From: Nitrospira sp.
GTDB lineage: Bacteria; Nitrospirota; Nitrospiria; Nitrospirales; Nitrospiraceae
Direction: 5' to 3'
Assembly (NCBI GenBank): GCA_029194675.1
Contig: JARFXP010000001.1
Span: forward strand, 1,542,501-1,606,500
DNA: 64,000 nt
The position numbers were made by a program, and so were the translations under genes. The notes beneath the pieces are model-generated. The model did not search any database. It had not been told where the DNA came from and saw nothing but the letters and a program-made list of their open reading frames with translations. Shown piece after piece: positions 17,065 through 25,853 of this stretch (position 1 is its first letter; each line of letters begins with the position of its first letter).

Positions 17065-18243
17065 CTATTCTTGGAACAGGGTCCGATCCGCTTCCAATTT
17101 CCCCAAGAGAATCTCGGTCACTTCGTCACTCGGGCGCATCAGCGAGCCGGCCCGCGCATCTCGCCACAACATCTCGACACGCTGCCCGATATTGTAGCCA
17201 CTGCCACCAAAGACCTGCATGGCGAGATCGGTTGTGTGCCTTGCAGCCTCACAGCCAAGAAGTTTGCCAGCCAATGCGTCCTTGATGAGATGCCCACGTC
17301 CCTCGTCTGTCTCCAATCTTCGGGCCGTTTCCTGGATGAGGGCTCGACCGGCAGCCAACTTGGCCGATTGGGCTCCAAATCGGCTTTGCCAAAGCGACGT
17401 GTCCGCCAGTGCGGAATTTGTATGGGGGAACCAGCGGGCCTTGGCTCGTTCGATTGCCAAGGCAAAGGCCTCCTCTGCAATCCCCAGGTACAAAGCAGCG
17501 TGGCTTAGCAACAGCAGGTTGAACATGTCCGTGGCAATGTAATCGTTAGCTCGACCGGGATTGCCCATCAAGTGATCGTCTGAAACAACCGCGTTCACAT
17601 GAACAGGCCCAGAACTGCTGCCCCGCATTCCCGTGCCCCGCCACGCGTCGCGGGATTCTACACCCGCAGATCGCTCGACAAGAAACAAGCTGATTTCGTC
17701 GATGGCCGCAGTCGGATGAGCGCGCGTAGGGACAACAAAAATGTCGGCGACCTCTGCTAATGTGGCCCAGTCCTTCGTGAGACGCACTCGCCATCCGCCC
17801 TCGATCTTCTCTGCTGAACTCTTCAGAGCCCAAAAATTTGTTCCCGTGGCGCGTTCGGTTCCAGCGTAAGCCACGGTGAGTTGACCTTCGGCAACTTGTG
17901 GGAGAATGCGTCGCTTAACGTTGGCATTGCCAGTGGCCACGATCACAGACGTGGCACATAGATGCATCAGATGGCAGAGTGTTGTGCTGGGGCAAGCTCG
18001 GCCCATCTTACGAACTACTTCAAGCCACTGTGTTGGCCTAAGGGCAGGTCCTCCGTATTCCTCGGGAACAACCAGCCCAAGCAGGCCTGCCTGACGAAGC
18101 AAATCCCAATTCGTCTTTGAGAACTGTCCGCTTTGGTCCACGGCGCTGGACCGCTCGCGCAGTTGACCTAGCACCTCTTGAAACGTGACACTCGATTCGT
18201 TCTCACACTCATATTGAGCTTGTCTTAGTGCCGACGTTACCAT
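17065..18243 (-). CDS. Acyl-CoA dehydrogenase-fold flavoprotein
   Basis: A 392-residue member of the acyl-CoA dehydrogenase superfamily: N-terminal helical domain (LLRQAGLLGLVVPEEYGG), middle beta-domain (YAGTERATGTNFWALKS) and C-terminal helical domain (MQVFGGSGYN, LWRDARAGSLMRPSDE). Where classical dehydrogenases have YEGT with the catalytic glutamate, this one has LMRPSDE, as in flavin-dependent monooxygenase relatives such as DszC/SfnC. It faces the SsuABC-like operon tail to tail, so a link to sulfur scavenging is possible but unproven. The ATG at 18243 follows GGAGGTGGCC. Confidence 0.85.
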   Translation of the reverse strand: MVTSALRQAQYECENESSVTFQEVLGQLRERSSAVDQSGQFSKTNWDLLRQAGLLGLVVPEEYGGPALRPTQWLEVVRKMGRACPSTTLCHLMHLCATSVIVATGNANVKRRILPQVAEGQLTVAYAGTERATGTNFWALKSSAEKIEGGWRVRLTKDWATLAEVADIFVVPTRAHPTAAIDEISLFLVERSAGVESRDAWRGTGMRGSSSGPVHVNAVVSDDHLMGNPGRANDYIATDMFNLLLLSHAALYLGIAEEAFALAIERAKARWFPHTNSALADTSLWQSRFGAQSAKLAAGRALIQETARRLETDEGRGHLIKDALAGKLLGCEAARHTTDLAMQVFGGSGYNIGQRVEMLWRDARAGSLMRPSDEVTEILLGKLEADRTLFQE

Positions 18244-18969
18244 GGCCACCTCCACGGTATGCGATCAAGATTGACGGTCTGAAGCCTAAGGCGAATATGT
18301 TTCGATGCCTTGTAGGTATTGCTTGTCACCCTGCGGTCTTGCTCAATCTGGTCGATAGAAACCGTATTTATTCTGATGAAGTACAAAATCTTTGTCAATC
18401 TGGCGCCGCCAGAAAAGGGCGATGGCAACCATTCGGATGGCAAAACCTCGCCAGGGGGATCTCGACCAAGAAAGGAGGCACCGCCGTGACCGAGCAAAAC
18501 ATACCGATCGGAGTCGAGTCGTCGAATAACAGGAATCGGGACCCTTTGTATTGGCGATAGCGATGCAAGCGAACCGTTCGCTTGCGGATGGAAAGGGAAT
18601 ATGGCGTGGGTTTGATGCAATGGGAACAGGACGATCTAGTGTAGTGCCCCATAAGTTCCTTAACCTTCTGTTCGTGGTGATCCTGTCGAACCATGAACGG
18701 AACCAATTGAAGACGCTTGCCCTTCGACAAGCTCAAGCGGAGTGAATCTTCGGGTCGGACCTTGAATCGTGCATTCTCCTCTTTCTGAGGATTCACCATG
18801 TATCCAATTCCAATATGTATGATGCAAGTCCAGCTCCTCTTTTCTTCGCGCTGTCAGCACAGACCAACCGCGTACTTTTATAGAAAATCAGGAATTCTGT
18901 CTTCCACCTTGCGGAGCGCTTGTGCCATACTCCCATGCTACGTAATTCGACCTGTAGCGAGGTCCGGCT
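18244..18969. other. Non-coding remnant region
   Basis: No supported gene. It contains a perfect inverted repeat GCAAGCGAAC-C-GTTCGCTTGC (18565-18585) and a CTTCGACAAGCTCAAGC motif (about 18723-18739) of the kind found in dispersed extragenic repeats. Short frames on both strands lack ribosome sites. Confidence 0.45.
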
Positions 18970-19397
18970 TTGCTTCTCGTGCTCTTCCTCCTCGTGGCGT
19001 TGTGGCAGGGAACCGTGCCCAGCATGGCTCGTAGCGACGAGTCGCCTGCTTCAACTGTGCCTCGCACCCTCATTCAGAATGCCGGGCTCCTCATCACGAT
19101 GGATCCTACGCTCGGTGAAGGCCCATTGGGGACACTCGCGAACGCGGACCTGCTCTTCGCTGGAGATTCAATCGTCGCGGTGGGGAAGGGACTTTCCGCC
19201 GACGATGCGGCAGTGATAGACGCGACCAGTGTCGTTTTAACGCGCAACCGTCCAACGTTACATTCGTCTTTGTCCATGGCCGGGCCCTCAGGGCCAACGG
19301 ACAGTCTACCGGCTTGTCGGTGATGGAGGTGGTCAAGGCAGCGGAAGCCTCGGCGGCTCGTCTACAGGACGTCGTACGGAAGAAGCCCCGTAAGTGA
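18970..19397 (+). pseudogene. Amidohydrolase remnant, core deleted
   Basis: The N-terminus is a signal-like LLLVLFLLVALW segment followed by LIQNAGLLITMDPTLGEGPLG and ADLLFAGDSIVAVGKGL, the start of a cytosine-deaminase/atrazine-chlorohydrolase-type amidohydrolase. Near 19240 the sequence jumps, in another frame, to the family's C-terminal end (VTFVFVHGRALRANG, EAEAS-like AAEASAARLQD, stop at 19397). The whole metal-binding barrel, about 1 kb, is missing, so it cannot be functional. Confidence 0.75.
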
Positions 19398-19609
19398 GGG
19401 TGGCACGAAGGGTTATCAATCTATGTTCACATCTATCCACCGGTGTTCCGTCTTACCCCATGTGCCTCGGCGCGATCTCCTGGTCCCACATAGGCCGGGT
19501 CGATGACAGAAACAGGGTGGTCTGGTGCGTAAAGGATTCCTGACATCATTTCAGAATCTTGTGGTGTGTCAGCAATCGATTGCATTCATCACGTACTGAG
19601 GAGGTGACT

Positions 19610-21196
19610 ATGCCTTCGGAGGACGCGGCGTTGCATCCCATCATTTATGTTCGCGGCTATGCCATGACAAAGGGAGAGATCGACGAAACCACCGCTGATC
19701 CATTCTGCGGCTTCAATCTCGGGTCCACGGTCTTTCGCGCCACCCCGGACAAGGAGCGACCGCCCCGAAAGTTCATCTTTGAATCGCCCGTGGTCCGATT
19801 GGGATCGGATTTCGGTTATACAGATGTGTTCACCGACGGGATGGATATCGTAGACGATGGTTGGATCGGAGGCATCAGCCGGCAGTCGATCATCGTGTAT
19901 CGTTACTACGACCCGGCGTCGACCCTGCTGGGAACCGGGGAGACTCCGCCGATCGAAGACTTCGCCAAGGGCTTGAGCAATCTCATACTGCGCGTCCGAG
20001 ATCTGGTGTGCAAAGAGCCAAAGAACAATGTCACGCCTGAGCAGTTTCGATGTTACTTGATCGCCCACTCGATGGGAGGCTTGGTCTGCCGGGCCCTCTT
20101 GCAGAATCCCGCGCTTGATAAGCCGAAGGCGCGGCAATATGTCGATAAATTCTTCACCTACGCGACGCCTCACAATGGAATCGATGTGGCAGGTCTCAAC
20201 GTTCCGCAATGGCTGAGTCTCGACGACATGAACAACTTCAATCGAGACCGTATGGCCAAGTACTTGAGTTTAGAGGTTCTCTACAAGAAGACCGGACGCG
20301 TGGATTGGCTGCCTGAGACCGCGTTTCCGTCGGAAAAGGTCTTCTGTCTCATCGGAACGAATCGGAACGACTATGAAGTTGCGCAAGGACTCTCACGAAC
20401 GTTCGTCGGCCACGGCAGCGACGGGCTGGTGAGAATCGAAAACGCCTGTGTCCGTGGCGTCAAGGCCAATGGTCAACCGTCCGATTCGAGCGCCAAGGCG
20501 TTCGTCTACCGATCGCACTCGGGCTATTTCGGTATCGTCAACAGCGAGGAGTCCTACCAAAATCTCGTCCGCTTTCTGTTCGGCGACGTCCGAGTCGATA
20601 TCTGGGTTGACGTGGAAGAGATTCGGCTGCCGGAAGAGGTTCGGATTGCCGAGGCTGAGGGCAAGGAGGTGAACGCGCTGTATGAGTTCGAGGTCCTGGC
20701 CTCACCCCGCGGCAAGCTCTGGTATCTCACGCGACGGGTCGCGGAAGAGGATTCGGTCGCCTGCCTGAGCCACCAAGACTGGACCGCCTCGGCGAAGAAG
20801 AAAAAGAGCGCGCCGCTGTATCTCTCAACGATTTACCTAGCCAACCGGGCACGGGTGAACAAAGATCGACCCTCCCTGGCCTACAGCATGACATTGGGCG
20901 TCCGCGTTCCGGACTACGAGATCGAAAGGAAGTTGTGGCTGAATCAGCACTACGAGGGAGGCTATCTCTTCAGGGACTCCGCCGTCATCGAAATGGTTCC
21001 GCCTCAGACGGAGGACGCCGACTGGGTCGTCAAATATGATTGGCAAAGCGACAATCTGGGAGAAGCCACCAAGCCTGTCCCATCGCGCCTGTTGAAGGGC
21101 GGGAAACTCGAATTGCCGATCGATTTCGAAAGCAGCACAACCCCGGGCATCCGTGGAAAGCTTCGATTCATTGCCGCGGAATGGAACCCGACGTGA
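19610..21196 (+). CDS. Alpha/beta hydrolase (lipase/esterase-like)
   Basis: A 528-residue protein. The N-terminal half is an alpha/beta hydrolase: an early IIYVRGYAM strand, the nucleophile elbow AHSMGG (Ser in AxSxG, about residue 158), ATPHNG after it, and a candidate catalytic His in YRSHSGYFG. The C-terminal about 180 residues look beta-rich (WVDVEEIRLPEEVR, LYLSTIYLANRARV) and are unassigned. No signal peptide is seen. The start follows AGGAGGTGACT, so the longer upstream frame is rejected. The substrate is unknown. It stands alone between remnants. Confidence 0.8.
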   Translation: MPSEDAALHPIIYVRGYAMTKGEIDETTADPFCGFNLGSTVFRATPDKERPPRKFIFESPVVRLGSDFGYTDVFTDGMDIVDDGWIGGISRQSIIVYRYYDPASTLLGTGETPPIEDFAKGLSNLILRVRDLVCKEPKNNVTPEQFRCYLIAHSMGGLVCRALLQNPALDKPKARQYVDKFFTYATPHNGIDVAGLNVPQWLSLDDMNNFNRDRMAKYLSLEVLYKKTGRVDWLPETAFPSEKVFCLIGTNRNDYEVAQGLSRTFVGHGSDGLVRIENACVRGVKANGQPSDSSAKAFVYRSHSGYFGIVNSEESYQNLVRFLFGDVRVDIWVDVEEIRLPEEVRIAEAEGKEVNALYEFEVLASPRGKLWYLTRRVAEEDSVACLSHQDWTASAKKKKSAPLYLSTIYLANRARVNKDRPSLAYSMTLGVRVPDYEIERKLWLNQHYEGGYLFRDSAVIEMVPPQTEDADWVVKYDWQSDNLGEATKPVPSRLLKGGKLELPIDFESSTTPGIRGKLRFIAAEWNPT

Positions 21197-21225
21197 GCAT
21201 GGGATCGCGAGGCATCTGCCCCGGA

Positions 21226-21975
21226 GGATGGCTTCATTGCGTCGCGCACGGTCCGCACGAGACCTGACGGAGAAGAAGCGGCGTAGCGGCGGTCGGGCCG
21301 CAAACCGTTGTGGTCGGGGAATTTCTTTGAGGAGATGTTTGTCTCGAAATTCACCCCTCAGGCGCTCGACAAATCGCTCGGTCCCGAGGAGCACCTGTCT
21401 GCGGACCTGTTCCTAGGGTGAGGGGTGGCCGATCCCCTCTGCGACAAAGGCCCGGTACTTCCGTTGAGCCGCCGCACGCTGATGTCCGAACTGGGACAGC
21501 AGCCAGTCCACGGTCAAGAACGGCGGCACGGAGACAAGTCCCGTCGTCGTCCTGTAACTTGACCAGGGATAGGTATCGGGTTTGCGGATGGTCCTGGCAC
21601 GCACCGGATTGAGCACGACATACCAGCAGAGCTCCAGCAGGTAGCCCCCTCGGTCTACCACAATCGCTTCGAAAACGACCTTGCAGCACGCGATCAACTC
21701 GACCGTGACGACGGTTGGAGGATCGGGTATGGATGCCGTTGAGCTGACACAGGGCCCTCGACAGATTGGCCTCGGGCGTTTCCACCAGCAGGTGAAAGTG
21801 GTTATCCATCAGGCAATAGGCGTGCAGCCGAAGATGAAAGCGGGAGACGACTTTACCAAGCACTCCGAGAAAGCGTTGTCGGTCCTCATCATCCAAGAAG
21901 AGGTCCTGCCGGGCGTTGCCCCGTGCAGTAACGTGGTAGAGCGCGCGTCGGGAGGAAATGAACGACCGTCGGCGT
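21226..21975 (-). pseudogene. REP-associated tyrosine transposase (RAYT), frameshifted
   Basis: A Y1-type single-strand transposase relative spread over three frames. The N-terminal part has RRALYHVTARGNARQDLFLDD and LHAYCLMDNHFHLLVETP, the HUH motif with the conserved histidines. A middle part in another frame reads KVVFEAIVVDRGGYLLELCWYVVLNPVRA and YPWSSYR. A C-terminal part reads LLGTERFVERLRG and LKEIPRPQR. Frameshifts near 21690 and 21400 and the lack of a start codon show decay. RAYTs mobilise REP elements. Confidence 0.85.
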
Positions 21976-22699
21976 CTTCAGACCTCGGTAAGATGTTCAG
22001 ATGACGCAACGATCACAGCTCGGGTAAGAAGTTCGGATGGCTTGATAGGGATCTGACCCCTCTTGCGCTTGAACGGAGAACAGGGCGGAGAGACCGTCAT
22101 ATAGAGGCCGTCATATCTTGGAGGGCGGTTACCTTCGAGGCTTAACGTTCGAGCTAACGCCCCCGCCACGGCATGGCGCCTCCTGCGTGAGCGGACTCGC
22201 TCCTGACCTCATCGATCCTCGGCACCACGGCTCCCTCTCAGTCACGCCGCTGATGCCTCACCGGCTAAGGAAGCACAACGTTTCCTCTCTCACCGGCCGT
22301 CGGGGGAAACCTCGGGACTCCGAGCGACCATGGTGCTTACACTCGCCGCGCCTGTGGCGCGGCTTCGTCACTCACTTCTCGGCTTTCAGGCTGTTTGAGC
22401 TGAGCTACGAGCGCCGCCAACGCGTCACCTTCGCTGCCTAACAAGGTTTAGACCGACCCGCATAATCGCCGATTGGCCGAGTTCGACCCCTAGGTATAAC
22501 ACCATCGCATTTCATGATCATACGCCAGTATCGTGTGTCAGTTCAACGAGATGAAGAGCGCGAGCATTCTCATAGGCGCTTATGCGGATCGGCATAACAC
22601 CGCTCCCTGATGTCGTTCACCTCTCACGCAGCAGACTTCAGACAGCAGAAAGCCTTGTATCTTGGAGGAGGCTTCATCATGATGCGAGGCAAGACAAAA
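21976..22699. other. Non-coding stretch between transposon remnants
   Basis: No supported gene. A repeated CCGTCATAT (about 22076-22096) and scattered RYYYAAC-like motifs were seen. A short ATAACACCATCGC.T segment near 22495 recalls the dispersed element at 6829 and 24083 but is too short to call. Confidence 0.4.
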
Positions 22700-23182
22700 C
22701 CGGGCGTGGGCCCGGTCCTCACCACCACGTTGCTCGCGACCATCCCGGAGCGGGGCACCTTGACGCACAAGCAGATTTCAGCCTTGGTGGGGGGCGCCCT
22801 GCAGTCCCGATCGCGGGCTGCTGCGCGGAAAACGCCCCCTCGGGGGCGGTCGGGCGCCGGCTCGCGCGGTCCTCTCTATGGGGGCGATCGTGGCCACGCG
22901 GTTCAATCCCGTCAGTCGGGCGTTCGATCAGCGCTTGGGTGCGGCCGGAAAAGCCAACAAAGTCGCGCTGACGGCGTGCATGCGCAAATTGCTGGTCATC
23001 TTGACCGCGATGCTCAAACAGCGGCCACCCTGGCGGCAGGGGATGGAACCGGCCTGGGCGGGGGCATAGCAGGCACGGACTCGACGGAGATCGTCGTTCG
23101 TAGACCAATTGTGGGCGAAACTTTTTCACGGGTGAATCACAAAACACCCAAGTTGGCTCTTGACAGCCAAGACAGTTGCTGA
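22700..23182 (+). pseudogene. IS110-family transposase C-terminal remnant
   Basis: GVGPVLTTTLLATIPERGTL and KQISALVG (first frame), then MGAIVATRFNPVSRAF and KVALTACMRKLLVILTAMLK (second frame, 22878-23040) match the C-terminal transposase_20 domain of IS110/IS116/IS902. A frameshift near 22800 separates them. The N-terminal DEDD domain is missing. The final TTGACAGCCAAGACAGTTGC (about 23158-23177) looks like the usual IS110 3' end. Inactive fragment. Confidence 0.8.
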
Positions 23183-23199
23183 CCCTAATATTCACTACA

Positions 23200-23517
23200 T
23201 TATGCCGCTCGGTGAGTGTTTGGTCCTGCCTCTAAGGAAATCTCCATCCGGCCGCCGCAGGCACGGACAATTTTTTGCAGCGTGCGAAGTTCATAGCGAT
23301 CGTACTCCGCATTTTCATAACGGCTGATCGCCGACGCAGTAGTGCCGGTACGTTTCGCCACCTGTGCCTGGGTCAATCCTGATTCTTGGCGCAGCCGAGC
23401 GAGCTGCTCGCCGATGGTCAACTTTTGTAGCTCCTCTTCAAATCCTTTGCGAAACTTTGAATTCGCCAGCTTCCTATCCAGCCATCCTTTGCCAATTCCC
23501 ACAGCTTTAGTTTTCAT
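23200..23517 (-). CDS. XRE-family antitoxin (HigA-like)
   Basis: A 105-residue protein with a helix-turn-helix at about residues 37-90 (IGEQLARLRQESGLTQAQVA, then ISRYENAEY). The start is ATG after AAAGGAGAGTGCGAT. It overlaps the 3' end of the upstream toxin gene by 11 bases and is read in the same direction, the toxin-first order of higBA modules. It should neutralise the toxin and repress the operon. Confidence 0.85.
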   Translation of the reverse strand: MKTKAVGIGKGWLDRKLANSKFRKGFEEELQKLTIGEQLARLRQESGLTQAQVAKRTGTTASAISRYENAEYDRYELRTLQKIVRACGGRMEISLEAGPNTHRAA

Positions 23518-23908
23518 ATCGCACTCTCCTTTCAAAATCTTTCTTATAGGCTTCGGCTCGGTCGATTTCTCGCTTTGGTGTTTTGTCACCGGTCTTTCTG
23601 AATCCATGCGTCAAAATCAGCCGCCGTCCGACAAAAAAGAAACAGAGGATTCGATCAGCCTCGACTTTGAACTCGAAGAGCTGATCGGTCTCGGTTAGAT
23701 GCTTAAACTTGCGTTCATTCCAGATCTTTCCAGTGTCCCCCATGCGCACAAACAGAGCCGCGAATTTCTGCTGGGCTGCATGAGGAAGCTGATCGATCCA
23801 GTCTTCTGCTGGCATGATGCCATTTGAAGCAACGTAGAACTCGATTCGGAGGACCATGCCGTCATAGACCAGTCGGGTTAATGGTGGCTTGCTTGACGGA
23901 TAGGTCAT
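23507..23908 (-). CDS. RelE/HigB-type toxin (Gp49-like)
   Basis: A 133-residue protein of the phage-derived Gp49-like/HigB family. Visible are AEDWIDQLP, KIWNERKFKHLTETDQLFEFKV, then DRILCFFFVGRRLILTHGFRKTGDKTP with the conserved Phe-Lys-Lys-type basic tail. Such toxins cleave ribosome-bound mRNA. The start is ATG after AGGAGAAAGA. Pairs with the XRE gene immediately downstream. It is longer than typical RelE (about 95-120 residues) by a short N-terminal extension. Confidence 0.85.
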   Translation of the reverse strand: MTYPSSKPPLTRLVYDGMVLRIEFYVASNGIMPAEDWIDQLPHAAQQKFAALFVRMGDTGKIWNERKFKHLTETDQLFEFKVEADRILCFFFVGRRLILTHGFRKTGDKTPKREIDRAEAYKKDFERRVRYEN

Positions 23909-24042
23909 TCTTTCTCCTGTCAGACAATAGCATATACGCTATTAGCCTAACAAGCGGAGGGGCGACGATAGAGATGCAGTACAGGCAGCAAAGAGGTTTT
24001 CTACGCGGCTGATCTAAAACTTGAAACGCTTGGGTAGAGCAG

Positions 24043-24080
24043 AAAGAAATAATAAGGGTCAAAAGAAATAATAAGGGTCA
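24043..24080. repeat. Perfect 19-bp tandem repeat
   Basis: AAAGAAATAATAAGGGTCA occurs twice without a gap (24043-24061 and 24062-24080), directly before the dispersed element at 24083. Such TAAGGGTCA sequences often flank transposon debris, so this probably marks a former element end. Confidence 0.6.
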
Positions 24081-24082
24081 GA

Positions 24083-24290
24083 TCTTGTATCGTGCATACC
24101 CGGCTCTGCCTGCCGACGACTGGCCGTCGCATCACATAAACCAAAATGGTCCACCATTTCGGCAAAGAATGTCCATGGCGACGATAGGATTCTTGTCGAT
24201 GTCCGAGTGCTTATGCACAGCGCCATCGCCTGATAGCCCAGCGGTTCCCTGCCATGCAACCTCAAAATTGTATGCCTTTCGGCAGTACGG
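24083..24290. repeat. Diverged dispersed element, copy 2
   Basis: The counterpart of 6829-7025. The shared order of TTGTATCGTGCATA, a CGTCGC.TCA segment, ACCAT, GATGTCCGAG and CGCC.GATAG blocks shows common origin. No intact gene. The whole 23909-24479 interval has no other feature that I can support. Confidence 0.5.
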
Positions 24291-24479
24291 CAATAATCTA
24301 CGACCTCGGCAGCGAGGATGCACGGGGAAAGGTGTTGGTATCATTTCACGTCCTGTACCGTCCTCAAGACGGCATGACGAGACGGGCTGACAGGAAGCTC
24401 AAGAGCAAGACCCAAGGCGCTGCCAGCAGGAACATGGGTCGCTCTGAGCAACAGCGCAGCGGTCAGAGAATGGTCGAGC

Positions 24480-25127
24480 TTACTTCACTTTGGAGAAGTC
24501 GGCGGGAATTCTGATCTCTTTTCCGTCTTGCAGATTGACGACGAACACGGACGATGCAGTGGGGTCGAACTGTTCGTAGCCGAAGAGCGCCGTGAACCGT
24601 GACCGGAAGGCTGGGCCGCTGGTTTCGTTCTTTCTCCCCCGTTCGGCCTTGCCGATGTCGATAGGCTTGACCCGCTTCGAGCCTTGCTGCAATTCGATCA
24701 AGGCGCCCTCGGCAAAATACTCGTCATCGCCGCACAACTGCACTTCCATTTCCATGTTGGGCATGTCCATCACTTTCTGGATGAACTCCTCGGGCATGCG
24801 CACATCCGTCTTCCGCTTCTTCGATTCTGCTGCCTCTTGGCGACCAAAGGCTTCCAGTCGATACCGCTTGGTGCGAAGAACAGCGCTCGCGCCGCAGGGT
24901 TCCTTCTCCGGGTCGGCACCAACGCGGGTCGCTAAGGACGCTTCCTGAAGAACTTTCTTCACGTCTTCGGGGGAATTGGCCTTTTCCATCGGAATTCGCC
25001 CAATCTCCAGCGCTTTGTGCGCCTCGTCTGAGGACAGTTTGATATCAATCGCCCACACGCCGCTGGTCCCTGCCGCAAGGACTCCGATCAGGCCCAACAG
25101 CGACGCAATCTGTTTGCAAACAGTCAT
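24480..25127 (-). CDS. Secreted hypothetical protein (215 aa)
   Basis: Residues 1-26 form a signal peptide (MTVCKQIASLLGLIGVLAAG, cleavage near VWA-I). The mature part is charged and mixed alpha/beta with SPEDVKKVLQEA, a lone cysteine in KEPCGASAVL, and a C-terminal strand-rich region (SSVFVVNLQDGKEIRIPADF). No family is recognised. The start after AAAGGGAAGC is preferred to the longer frame. It follows maf on the same strand with a 93-base gap. Confidence 0.7.
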   Translation of the reverse strand: MTVCKQIASLLGLIGVLAAGTSGVWAIDIKLSSDEAHKALEIGRIPMEKANSPEDVKKVLQEASLATRVGADPEKEPCGASAVLRTKRYRLEAFGRQEAAESKKRKTDVRMPEEFIQKVMDMPNMEMEVQLCGDDEYFAEGALIELQQGSKRVKPIDIGKAERGRKNETSGPAFRSRFTALFGYEQFDPTASSVFVVNLQDGKEIRIPADFSKVK

Positions 25128-25220
25128 GCTTCCCTTTAATCGCGCGACATGAAGAGGTCTCAAGGACCCGGTAATCGGATGAATGTCATGCATTGTAGGT
25201 GAACCGTCATGCCTTTGCAA

Positions 25221-25853
25221 TTAAGCCGCGAACCGATTCCAGTTCGCATAGGGCTTGCGTAGATACAGGTCTTCGACATTCACAAAAAGAGGATAACCGA
25301 CCGATCGAAGCAGATGTGTCACGAGCTTCAGCGGTAATCCCACCACGGTCGTATAGTCGCCGGCGATCCGTTCCACGAGATCTCCACCGAGTCCTTGGAT
25401 GGCATAGGCTCCGGCTTTGCCTAATGATTCCTCCGATGCAACATATCGTTCATATGCATGATCGAGGTCGGCTTTCATCCGGACTTCCGCCGTGGCAACC
25501 TCCACTGACTCAATATGTCGCGCTCGGTCGCATACGGCAACGGCAGTATGGACATGATGGGAACGGTCGGCTAGACGTGCCAGCATGGCGCGTGCCTCTG
25601 CAAGATCCACCGGCTTCCCGAGTAGTTGTCCATCGAGATCGATCACGGTATCGCTGCCGAGCACAAGGGCCTGTGGTCTCACACGTGCCACAGATGTCGC
25701 CTTTTCACGCGCGAAGCGCCTGACCTGCTCGACAGGCGACAACCCGATCTCGGGTTGCTCGTGGAACTCCGACGGGCACACCTCAAAGGAAAGGCCCAAC
25801 AGTGCTAAGAGTTCCCGGCGACGTGGAGAACTCGACGCCAGCACTAGCTGCAT
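25221..25853 (-). CDS. maf: Maf-like nucleoside triphosphate pyrophosphatase
   Basis: A 210-residue Maf/Ham1-fold enzyme that hydrolyses non-canonical or modified nucleoside triphosphates to monophosphates. LASSSPRRRELL is the N-terminal substrate motif, ALVLGSDTVIDLDG carries the catalytic aspartate, LGKP and GKAGAYAIQG follow, and AGDYTTVVGLPL is the conserved end. It has a short tail of about 20 extra residues. Overlaps the DUS gene by 10 bases, so the two are translated together. Confidence 0.92.
   Translation of the reverse strand: MQLVLASSSPRRRELLALLGLSFEVCPSEFHEQPEIGLSPVEQVRRFAREKATSVARVRPQALVLGSDTVIDLDGQLLGKPVDLAEARAMLARLADRSHHVHTAVAVCDRARHIESVEVATAEVRMKADLDHAYERYVASEESLGKAGAYAIQGLGGDLVERIAGDYTTVVGLPLKLVTHLLRSVGYPLFVNVEDLYLRKPYANWNRFAA

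Noticed and set aside
21976-22450. Possible integron attC sites (GCTTAAC at about 22139 and GCCTAAC at about 22435)
   Set aside because: The RYYYAAC cores have no matching GTTRRRY partner or imperfect inverted repeat at a proper distance, and no integron integrase or cassette array is seen.
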